Of a stretch of DNA of 5,255 nucleotides, positions 1 to 4,407 are shown piece by piece. The notes under the pieces were generated by a model, which was not told the DNA's origin, made no database searches, and was given only the letters and a program-made list of their open reading frames with translations. The stretch lies in NCBI GenBank assembly GCA_002292165.1, contig DBBK01000115.1, positions 300-5,554 on the forward strand, in the 5' to 3' direction. Both the position numbers and the translations under genes were made by a program. How positions within the stretch are numbered: position 1 is the stretch's first letter; each line of letters begins with the position of its first letter. The stretch is from Brevundimonas sp. UBA986 (GTDB lineage Bacteria > Pseudomonadota > Alphaproteobacteria > Caulobacterales > Caulobacteraceae).

Positions 1-54
1 GCCGCCTGCGTCCTGGCCGACGCCATGCTGAGGCACCGGGCCCAGATCGGGTAG
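1..54 (+). CDS. C-terminal fragment of an unidentified protein
   Basis: This is the 3' end of a gene entering from the left edge. Frame 1 reads AACVLADAMLRHRAQIG and stops at TAG (52-54). All 17 sense codons end in G or C, as expected for real coding sequence in this genome. A strong hairpin begins at the first base after the stop, which fits the end of a transcription unit. Seventeen residues are too few to name a family, and I do not recognise the tail. The real gene lies mostly outside the window. Confidence 0.5.
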   Translation, partial: AACVLADAMLRHRAQIG

Positions 55-88
55 CGGCCACTCAACCCGGGCGGGTTGGGGGTGGCCG
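55..88 (+). terminator. Strong GC-rich hairpin right after a stop codon
   Basis: Two nested perfect inverted repeats are visible. The outer arms are CGGCCAC (55-61) and GTGGCCG (82-88). The inner arms are CAACCC (63-68) and GGGTTG (73-78), closing a GGGC loop. Together they give 13 Watson-Crick pairs with a small internal bulge. The structure starts directly after the TAG at 52-54, where an intrinsic terminator would sit. There is no T-run after the stem (GGACGGATGG follows), so it may instead act as an mRNA 3'-end stabiliser or need help to terminate. The hairpin is seen in the sequence; the role is inferred. Confidence 0.5.
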
Positions 89-117
89 GGACGGATGGCC
101 TTGGTTAGGCTGGCTCC

Positions 118-831
118 ATGACCGCTTCGCCCCTGCATGATCGCCGCGACAAGATGTTCCGCCGGGCGCGGCTGGGCCTGATGATCGCCGCCCTTGCGCC
201 GGCGACGGCCTTCGCCGCCTTGCTGGGCTACAAGTTCAACCTCTGGCCGGCGGGCGTCGCCCTGGATGTGCTGACCCTGAAGATCACGCCGGTGCTGGCC
301 GTCCTTGGGGTGTTCGGCGCCCTCTATGCGGCGACCGCGGCCCTGTCGGAGCGGCGCTATGCCGGGTCTCTGGGGCTGGCGGCGGTGCTGGTTTCGGCGA
401 TCACCATCGGCGCCTTCGGCTGGCACTACGTCCTGGCGCGAGACGCCCGGGGCGGCGGGGACGTTTCGACAGATGCCGCCGATTCTCCCTACTATCCCGA
501 GCGGATCATGGCCCAGCGGACCGAGAGCCGCGCGCCGCCCGTTCCGGCCCTGGTCGGCGCCGGGGGGTGCGAGGTCAGCTTCCTGCCGACCCAGGTGGCG
601 CCGGGGGTTGTGGCCTATGCGCTCGACAAGGCCGGCTTCGACGTACCGGCCGTCGGCGTCGGCGGCGGCTCGGGCAGCCTGATCACCTTCTGGTACAACC
701 GCACCTATGACGCCGTGGTCCGTGTCCGGCCGGGCCGCACCGATGTGCGCGTCACCGCCCGCGATTTCAGCCACGATCGCGGCGAGGCCTGCCGGCTGGC
801 GAAGAAGATCGTCGCCGGGATGACGGCCTAG
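118..831 (+). CDS. Three-helix membrane protein with diverged DUF1499-like domain
   Basis: A 237-residue protein of unknown biochemical function. A short basic N-terminus (RRDK, RRAR) precedes three hydrophobic helices at about residues 19-38, 55-76 and 83-106. A soluble domain (about 107-237) follows, probably on one face of the inner membrane. The last 70 residues resemble the end of DUF1499 proteins: an aromatic strand (ITFWYN, 189-194), a VVRVRPG strand (200-206), DVRVTARDFS (209-218), then a final helix, GEACRLAKKIVAGM, in the place of the usual LGANARRIR-type helix. The match is by eye and distant. Two cysteines (C151, C225) flank the domain and could pair if it is periplasmic. The start is ATG 118 with only a weak AGG at 107-109; ATG 154 is an alternative but has no better ribosome site. 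It is separated from the upstream gene by the hairpin and converges on the MBL gene. Confidence 0.72.
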   Translation: MTASPLHDRRDKMFRRARLGLMIAALAPATAFAALLGYKFNLWPAGVALDVLTLKITPVLAVLGVFGALYAATAALSERRYAGSLGLAAVLVSAITIGAFGWHYVLARDARGGGDVSTDAADSPYYPERIMAQRTESRAPPVPALVGAGGCEVSFLPTQVAPGVVAYALDKAGFDVPAVGVGGGSGSLITFWYNRTYDAVVRVRPGRTDVRVTARDFSHDRGEACRLAKKIVAGMTA

Positions 832-834
832 GCC
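825..834. other. Palindromic stop-to-stop junction of convergent genes
   Basis: The palindrome GGCCTAGGCC lies exactly where the two convergent genes end. Its central CTAG (828-831) supplies the TAG stop of the rightward DUF1499-like gene (829-831) and, on the other strand, the TAG stop of the leftward MBL gene (828-830). There is no space for separate terminators between them, so each transcript must run into the other gene or stop inside it. Confidence 0.75.
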
Positions 835-1748
835 TTCAGGCGCCACACCGCATCGAGGACGGCGCCGGGCTCGGCGATGACGCGGCCGTCGCGGACCAGC
901 TTGGTCAGATGGGCCAGGACCGACAGGCTGGCGGCGGGCCACAGTCTCTGATCCACCGCGGCGTAGAGGATCGGCACCATCTGGGCGATCATCCGGTCTC
1001 CGGCGGCGAGGCGGGTCAGGATCTGATCCTCACGCGCCTGACGATGAGCGCGATAGGCGATCAGGAAGGGGGCGGGATCGGTGACCGGCGCCCCGTGGGT
1101 CGGCCACAGGGTGGCGAAGTTGCGGGCGATGACGGCGTCGAGGCTGGCCATATAGTCGGCCATGTCGCCGTCGGGTGGGGCCACGACCGTGGTCGACCAG
1201 CCCATGACGTGGTCGCCGCTGAACAGGGCGTTCTCCTCCCTCAGGATGAAGGCCATGTGGTTGGAGGCGTGCCCCGGGGTGGCCAGGGCCTCGATCGTCC
1301 ATCCGTCGCCCTCGATCACCTCCCCACCGGTCAGGATGACGTCGGGGGCGAAGGCGGCGTCCTCGTCCTCCTCCAGCGCCTCGCCCTGTCCGGAGTCCGA
1401 GGCGTGGACTGTCCGCGCGGGCGGTCGGGCGGCCAGGATGGTCGCGCCGGTCGCCTCGGCGAAGGGGCGGGCGAGGGGAGAGTGGTCGCGGTGAGTGTGG
1501 GTGACCAGCACATGGCTGACCCGCCGGCCGTTGACCGCAGCCAGCAGGGCCGTCAGGTGGGCGTCGTCGGGCGGGCCGGGATCGATGACCGCGATCTCCG
1601 CGCCGGGCTCCGGGCGGCCGACGATATAGGTCCCGGTGCCGGTGAAGGTGAAGGGGCCGGGGTTGTCGGCGATGACCCTTTGTATCAGGGCGGAGACCTG
1701 ATCGCGGCGTCCGTAGACGACCTCGATTTCACGAACGAAAGGAATCAT
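828..1748 (-). CDS. MBL-fold metallo-hydrolase, LACTB2-like
   Basis: A 306-residue cytosolic metallo-beta-lactamase-fold hydrolase. The metal site is complete: THTHRDH with H84, H86, D88 and H89, then H160 in TPGHASNH, D179 in FSGDH, and H218 in PTHGAP. That predicts a binuclear, probably zinc, centre. The N-terminal strands include the GTGTYIVG and IAVIDPGP blocks typical of the LACTB2 branch. Residues about 235-306 form a helical C-terminal region matching the winged-helix extension of that branch. An acidic stretch (GEALEEDEDAAF, about 122-133) lies in a loop after the metal motif. There is no signal peptide. Human LACTB2 is an endoribonuclease, but bacterial relatives act on varied substrates, so the substrate is unknown. 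I chose ATG 1748 because GGAAGA lies 7 nt upstream; the frame could extend to GTG 1763, which has no ribosome site. It lies 76 nt downstream of the SGNH gene and may share its transcript. Confidence 0.9.
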   Translation of the reverse strand: MIPFVREIEVVYGRRDQVSALIQRVIADNPGPFTFTGTGTYIVGRPEPGAEIAVIDPGPPDDAHLTALLAAVNGRRVSHVLVTHTHRDHSPLARPFAEATGATILAARPPARTVHASDSGQGEALEEDEDAAFAPDVILTGGEVIEGDGWTIEALATPGHASNHMAFILREENALFSGDHVMGWSTTVVAPPDGDMADYMASLDAVIARNFATLWPTHGAPVTDPAPFLIAYRAHRQAREDQILTRLAAGDRMIAQMVPILYAAVDQRLWPAASLSVLAHLTKLVRDGRVIAEPGAVLDAVWRLKA

Positions 1749-1755
1749 CGGGCGA

Positions 1756-1761
1756 TCTTCC
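1756..1761 (-). promoter_or_regulatory. Ribosome binding site deciding the MBL start
   Basis: On the minus strand GGAAGA lies 7 nt before ATG 1748. It overlaps the alternative GTG start at 1761-1763, which itself has only CGCGTCTTT upstream. This favours the shorter, 306-residue product. The same 7-nt spacing recurs at several other starts in the window. Confidence 0.6.
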
Positions 1762-1768
1762 ACAAAGA

Positions 1769-1814
1769 CGCGGCGCGGACCGGGCTGATTATCCCGGAAA
1801 GGGCCGCCGCCGCG
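1769..1814. repeat. Imperfect inverted repeat between SGNH and MBL genes
   Basis: Outer arms CGCGGCG (1769-1775) and CGCCGCG (1808-1814) enclose inner arms CCGGG (1780-1784) and CCCGG (1793-1797) around an 8-nt AT-rich loop. The spacers between inner and outer arms are unequal (4 and 10 nt), so the fold is imperfect. It fills most of the 76-nt gap between the leftward SGNH and MBL genes. No convincing T-run follows it in the direction of transcription. It could attenuate or process a shared transcript, or be chance structure in GC-rich DNA. Confidence 0.3.
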
Positions 1815-1824
1815 CGTGGAAAAA

Positions 1825-2778
1825 TCAGCCCCCGCCGTTCAGACGCAGTTCCTCGTTCACGAACCGGGCCACCTTGATCACCGCCCCGGGTTTGGGGTGG
1901 ATGTTGTCCAGATAGTCGTCGGGGGTCCACCGCGGGTCGCGCGTCAGGTCGTGGAAGACGACGTTCGGGGCGGCGAGCAGGGCCAGCCGGTCGCGGTACG
2001 TCTTCAGCTTCGCCGGATCGGTCAGCATGGCCTTGTTCGGATAGAGGATGACGTCGATCGGACGACCATAGCGGCCGGTGAATTCCCGCCAGTGCGTCAG
2101 GACCGGCGCTTCCTCGCCGAAGCGCGGATCCTCGGCGGCGGGCTTGAGCAAGGTCTTGGCCGCCAGATAGGTCACCGCCGACAGGGGGTGGCGGCGCGGA
2201 TGGGTCAGGTCGCTTTTCCAGACCGAGCCGGACTGGATGTCGGCGTAGTTGACGATGAAGACCAGCCGGTCGGCGCCGGCGACGACCTCGGGGTTGGCGT
2301 CCAGATAGGCCAGCTCGTTGGCCACGCTCCAGCTGCCGGCGCCGATGGGCCAGACGGTGACGCCGGACAGAGCCTGGAGGTTCGGCCCCAGCCGCTGGTC
2401 CTGACGGTAGGATGAGGTCCCGTAGACCAGGCTGTCGCCGATCAGGACGACGTCGGTCGCCGGGCTCGGGGCGAAGGGCGCCGCCACCCCCATGTGATGT
2501 TCGTTGAAGACCCAGTCGCGGCCCAGCAGCCGGCCCGCGGTGTCGGCCGTCGGAATATAGCCGGTGACCGGATTGGCGTCGTAGGTGGGGAAGTCGACGG
2601 CGCCGACGGCCCGGGCGCCGACCTCGGCCGCCAGCAGGCCCGCCAGGCCGAGACCGGCCAGAATTCCTGCACTGACCAGAAGCTTGCGGCGGCCCCAGAG
2701 GGCGGAGAACCGGGCCCACAGCGCCCTTGGCCCGGAGCCCGCATCGCCCGCCGCGGCGCCCGTTTGCGCGTAGTCCAT
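1825..2778 (-). CDS. Membrane-anchored SGNH/GDSL-type hydrolase
   Basis: A 317-residue protein with a 31-residue cytosolic N-terminus, one hydrophobic anchor (about 33-51) and a periplasmic SGNH hydrolase domain. Block I is VLIGDSLVYG with the nucleophile S116. Block II is probably the glycine in IGAGSWS (G146 or G148). Block V is DNIHP, giving D291 and H294 for a Ser-His-Asp triad. Block III is odd: the usual Asn-Asp pair seems to be represented by NYAD (177-180), so the oxyanion asparagine may be N177 or shifted. SGNH enzymes hydrolyse or transfer ester-linked groups. An envelope-glycan or lipid ester is a reasonable guess for an anchored member, but the substrate cannot be read here. Start is ATG 2778 with GAGGG 4 nt upstream, and no competing start has better support. 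A 23-bp dyad begins 15 nt upstream of the ATG, suggesting repressor control. The MBL gene follows 76 nt downstream. Confidence 0.85.
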   Translation of the reverse strand: MDYAQTGAAAGDAGSGPRALWARFSALWGRRKLLVSAGILAGLGLAGLLAAEVGARAVGAVDFPTYDANPVTGYIPTADTAGRLLGRDWVFNEHHMGVAAPFAPSPATDVVLIGDSLVYGTSSYRQDQRLGPNLQALSGVTVWPIGAGSWSVANELAYLDANPEVVAGADRLVFIVNYADIQSGSVWKSDLTHPRRHPLSAVTYLAAKTLLKPAAEDPRFGEEAPVLTHWREFTGRYGRPIDVILYPNKAMLTDPAKLKTYRDRLALLAAPNVVFHDLTRDPRWTPDDYLDNIHPKPGAVIKVARFVNEELRLNGGG

Positions 2779-2792
2779 GTCGCCCTCATCCC

Positions 2793-2820
2793 GTTATGCA
2801 ATTCTGAATTGCATAAACAA
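2793..2820 (-). promoter_or_regulatory. Tentative promoter of the SGNH gene
   Basis: On the minus strand TTGTTT (2815-2820) and CATAAC (2793-2798) are separated by 16 nt and could serve as -35 and -10 elements, matching 3 and 4 of 6 consensus bases. The spacer falls inside the perfect dyad at 2794-2816. The expected start would leave only a very short leader before ATG 2778. This is weak by itself; the overlap with the dyad is the main reason to list it. Confidence 0.25.
2794..2816. promoter_or_regulatory. Perfect 23-bp AT-rich palindrome, likely operator
   Basis: The arms TTATGCAATTC (2794-2804) and GAATTGCATAA (2806-2816) are exact reverse complements around one central base, T2805. It is strikingly AT-rich for this genome. 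It ends 15 nt upstream of the SGNH start codon. Neither side has a T-run, so it is not a terminator. A 1-nt loop is too tight for the full RNA hairpin, though a 9-bp stem with a 5-nt loop is possible. Symmetry, length and position fit a binding site for a dimeric helix-turn-helix repressor. No regulator gene is in the window, and I cannot name the family. Confidence 0.65.
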
Positions 2821-2843
2821 GGCGAAGCTTCAATTTACGATTG

Positions 2844-2889
2844 GCGCCCTTGGGCTGCGCGCCCGGCCAGTGAATCCACTCAAGGGTGT
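2844..2889 (+). other. Possible three-way-junction RNA fold
   Basis: CCCTTG (2847-2852) pairs with CAAGGG (2881-2886). The stem can grow to 9 pairs through G2846-U2887, C2845-G2888 and G2844-U2889. Inside it are a short GGC/GCC stem (2853-2855 with 2861-2863) and AGTG/CACT (2869-2872 with 2877-2880), the latter stacking directly on the closing stem. The G-U pairs favour the plus-strand RNA. It lies about 100 nt upstream of the small ORF, so it could be a leader or small-RNA element. Short stems arise easily in GC-rich DNA, so confidence is low. Confidence 0.22.
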
Positions 2890-2951
2890 ATGTCGGCGTT
2901 TCGGTCGATGGCGCGCCCGGGATGGGACGACCGGCTGGCCTGGCCCTTGCC

Positions 2952-2966
2952 TTAACGAGAGGTAAA
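2952..2966 (+). promoter_or_regulatory. CtrA-box-like sequence
   Basis: TTAA (2952-2955), seven bases, then TAAA (2963-2966). This matches 7 of 8 fixed positions of the Caulobacterales CtrA box TTAA-N7-TTAA. It lies 21 nt upstream of the small ORF start. Because a single mismatched box can occur by chance, and the sequence is also part of a hairpin, this is only a candidate cell-cycle control site. Confidence 0.25.
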
Positions 2967-2979
2967 TCCCCTCTCGGAG
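2956..2979 (+). promoter_or_regulatory. Hairpin abutting the small-ORF ribosome binding site
   Basis: CGAGAGG (2956-2962) and CCTCTCG (2970-2976) form a perfect 7-bp stem with a 7-nt AT-rich loop. The Shine-Dalgarno GGAG occupies 2976-2979, so its first G is the last paired base of the stem. GTG 2987 follows 7 nt later. A stem touching the ribosome site could tune translation or shield the 5' end of the message. The structure is seen; the role is inferred. Confidence 0.4.
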
Positions 2980-2986
2980 CGCCGCC

Positions 2987-3133
2987 GTGGCCAAAGCCCT
3001 TGCCCTGAATGTCTCAAATCGGCTCCAGCCGATCGTGGCGGCGATCCTGTGTCTCATGGCGGCGCAACTGATCACGGCGTCGTGCACGCCCGAGCCCGCG
3101 CCCTACGCGGCGCGGGTCGCCATCATCCGCTAG
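2987..3133 (+). CDS. 48-residue hydrophobic small protein, possible lipoprotein
   Basis: A small ORF with a GTG start and GGAG 7 nt upstream, ending at TAG 3131-3133. Of its 48 codons, 41 end in G or C, which supports real coding. The product starts MAKALALNVSNRLQ, has one hydrophobic stretch at about residues 15-31 (PIVAAILCLMAAQLITA), then Cys33 and a short tail, TPEPAPYAARVAIIR. TASC around Cys33 is a poor lipobox because Thr occupies the -3 position, so it could be a tiny lipoprotein or simply a single-pass membrane microprotein. I do not recognise a family. It is preceded by a hairpin and a CtrA-like box and converges on the DUF442 gene, with only 3 nt between stop codons. A competing minus-strand frame over this stretch has no ribosome site. 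Confidence 0.55.
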   Translation: MAKALALNVSNRLQPIVAAILCLMAAQLITASCTPEPAPYAARVAIIR

Positions 3134-3136
3134 GGA

Positions 3137-3541
3137 TCAGAGGGGCAGGCCGCCCAGGGCGTAGCCGGCGCCGGCGGCCGCGGTCAGAATCTCGTCGCGC
3201 GACAGGGCGCCCGACCGGTTGACGGCCAGGGCCCAGGCGGCCGAGGACCGCATTCCGGACTTGCAGAACATCAGCACCGGCGTGCCGTCGGCCAGGGCCG
3301 CCTCGACCGCGTCGACCACGGCGGCGTCCGGGAGACCGCGCGCCGGGGCGTGGACATAGTCCAGACCGGCCGCCCGAGTCGCCGCCTCGATCTCGTCCGA
3401 AGTGGGTTGACCGGGCTCTTCGTGGTCGGGTCGGTTGTTGATCACCCGCCCGACGCCGAGGGCGGCCGCCTCGGCGAGGTCGCCGGTCTGGATCTGACCG
3501 GCCACCAGCACGCCGGGGAAGAGTTGTCGAAACGCCGACAT
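3137..3541 (-). CDS. DUF442/TIGR01244-type phosphatase-like protein
   Basis: A compact 134-residue cytosolic protein of the dual-specificity-phosphatase/rhodanese-like fold. The N-terminus has the family pattern LFPGVLVAGQIQTGDL (7-22), followed by GVGRVINNRPDHEEPGQP (29-46). The active-site loop is FCKSGMRSS (92-100), with Cys93 and Arg98 as presumed nucleophile and anion-binding arginine; the helix SAAWALA follows. The loop spacing is C-x4-R, as in rhodaneses and this family, not the C-x5-R of classical tyrosine phosphatases. Some relatives are fused or linked to sulfur-detoxifying Blh/ETHE1-type enzymes, but this one stands alone, so substrate (phosphoprotein or sulfur species) is open. 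Start is ATG 3541 with AAGG 7 nt upstream. It lies 30 nt downstream of the exported Cys-pair gene, a likely operon partner. The gap holds an unusually AT-rich stretch (3551-3577) that could host its own promoter. Confidence 0.85.
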   Translation of the reverse strand: MSAFRQLFPGVLVAGQIQTGDLAEAAALGVGRVINNRPDHEEPGQPTSDEIEAATRAAGLDYVHAPARGLPDAAVVDAVEAALADGTPVLMFCKSGMRSSAAWALAVNRSGALSRDEILTAAAGAGYALGGLPL

Positions 3542-3571
3542 GGGGAAGCCTTTTTACGAATATGTATGGTC

Positions 3572-4123
3572 TTATTGGCGGCGCACGCGCACGGCGCGGC
3601 TGCGGTCGATGGTCAGTAGATAGCTGCCGAGGGTGGCGCGGCGAACCCGCACCGCCTGGCCGGCCTGGTTGCGGAAATTGACCCGCTCGCTGTCGATCTG
3701 GCGCCAGGTGCTGCCGTCGGCCAGGACGAAGGTCCATTTGCCGTCGCCGGCCGCGACCGCGCGGGTCAGGGTGGTCTCGACGGAATCGATCCGCTCTGGC
3801 GCGGGACCGGCGTCAAACAGGGTGATGGAGGGCAGTTCGAAGCCGAACAGCTGGCGGCGAGCGGCGTTCACCTGGGCCCGATCGACCACCACCACCTCGC
3901 CCTGGCGCTCGGCCGAGTCGAGGGCGGAGGCGGCGGCGTCATAGCAGGCGAGGCGGGCTTCCGCCGCCGTCACGGCCCGGCAGGCGACCAGCCTCGAGAG
4001 CAATTCCGGCCGTTCCTGAGGTGCGGGCTGTTGCGCCGATGCTGCGGTCGCGAATGCGGCGAGGCAAGCAACGCCGAAGAACAGGCCGGAGGTCCGAAGG
4101 AAGGGGAGCGGGCGTAAACGCAT
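3572..4123 (-). CDS. Exported protein with N-terminal Cys-pair motif
   Basis: A 183-residue protein predicted to be secreted to the periplasm. A Sec signal peptide is clear: MRLRPLPFLR, a hydrophobic core (about 12-26), and an ASA cleavage site at 28-30 before QQPAPQ. The mature N-terminus contains LVACRAVTAAEARLACYD (45-62), where C48 and C60 probably form a disulfide. This C-x11-C-Y-D pattern is common at the N-terminus of small exported alphaproteobacterial proteins. The remainder is rich in short strands, with WTFVLADGSTWRQ and a basic end, RAVRVRRQ, suggesting a small beta domain. Function is unknown. I chose ATG 4123, with GGTGAC 7 nt upstream; the frame reaches GTG 4135, adding four residues but without a ribosome site. 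The stop is TAA at 3572-3574. The DUF442 gene follows 30 nt later. Confidence 0.7.
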   Translation of the reverse strand: MRLRPLPFLRTSGLFFGVACLAAFATAASAQQPAPQERPELLSRLVACRAVTAAEARLACYDAAASALDSAERQGEVVVVDRAQVNAARRQLFGFELPSITLFDAGPAPERIDSVETTLTRAVAAGDGKWTFVLADGSTWRQIDSERVNFRNQAGQAVRVRRATLGSYLLTIDRSRAVRVRRQ

Positions 4124-4407
4124 GGAAGGTGTCACCGGTTCCGATTGGATTCAGGAAATTTTTCGTCTCGGGGGACCTTAGCGCCGTCCCGCTTCGGGTC
4201 ATAGGCGCCCCTTTCGGAAACGTGTCTCGAATACGACAGTCCCGGGGCGAGTTTGTTACAGCTGCGTAATTGCTGTGGCGCAACACGGAACAAGGCGCCT
4301 AACCTTCCTTAGCGATCCGGAAATCCGGTCCGGGGTCAGCGAAAACCAAAACAGAGGTCGGGCCCAGCTTTCTGGAAGGAGCGGGGCCACATTCAGGAGA
4401 ACGATCC
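4124..4407. other. Divergent intergenic region with promoters of two genes
   Basis: A 284-nt non-coding stretch between the leftward exported protein and the rightward TonB-dependent receptor; it must hold promoters for both. It is more AT-rich than the flanking genes at 4250-4290. I see CCGGA (4317-4321) and TCCGG (4324-4328), a tight dyad that also gives two ATCCGG copies, and CTAA (4299-4302) mirrored by TTAG (4309-4312). An in-frame TAA at 4300-4302 bounds the receptor's reading frame upstream. No -35/-10 pair, Fur-like box or EcfG-type motif was good enough to call, and I see no riboswitch class I recognise. Confidence 0.5.
4395..4400 (+). promoter_or_regulatory. Ribosome binding site for the TTG-started receptor
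   Basis: AGGAGA lies 7 nt upstream of TTG 4408. It is the best Shine-Dalgarno match in the window and fixes the receptor's start on an uncommon initiation codon. The first in-frame ATG is not reached until 4786, inside the plug domain. Confidence 0.75.

Noticed and set aside
909..1877. Plus-strand frame of 322 codons opposite the MBL hydrolase.
   Set aside because: It is low-complexity (Gly, Val, Asp, Arg), has no domain, and lies antisense to a gene with a full metal-binding motif set.
1745..2719. Minus-strand frame of 324 codons overlapping the SGNH hydrolase.
   Set aside because: It is an alternate frame of the same strand, rich in Arg, Pro and Gly as shadows of GC-rich genes are. The other frame has the GDS and DxxH catalytic motifs.
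2794..2820. GCATAA in the palindrome resembles one half of a Xer/dif recombination site.
   Set aside because: The arms face the wrong way, and no second half-site lies at the 6-8 nt spacing on either side.
2777..2965. Plus-strand frame of 62 codons beginning opposite the SGNH start.
   Set aside because: No Shine-Dalgarno precedes it, it runs through the palindrome, and the residues look like translated non-coding DNA.
2830..3087. Minus-strand frame of 85 codons across the intergenic region and small ORF.
   Set aside because: It starts at GTG 3087 with no ribosome site and is Arg-rich without structure. The plus-strand 48-codon ORF has better start signals and codon bias.
4253..4281. TTGTTA as a -35 element for the receptor promoter.
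   Set aside because: The sequence 17 nt downstream (TGGCGC) is not a plausible -10, and other spacings gave nothing better.
4287..4313. GGAAC upstream of the receptor as the -35 of an EcfG-type stress promoter.
   Set aside because: No CGTT-like -10 lies at the required 18-19 nt spacing.
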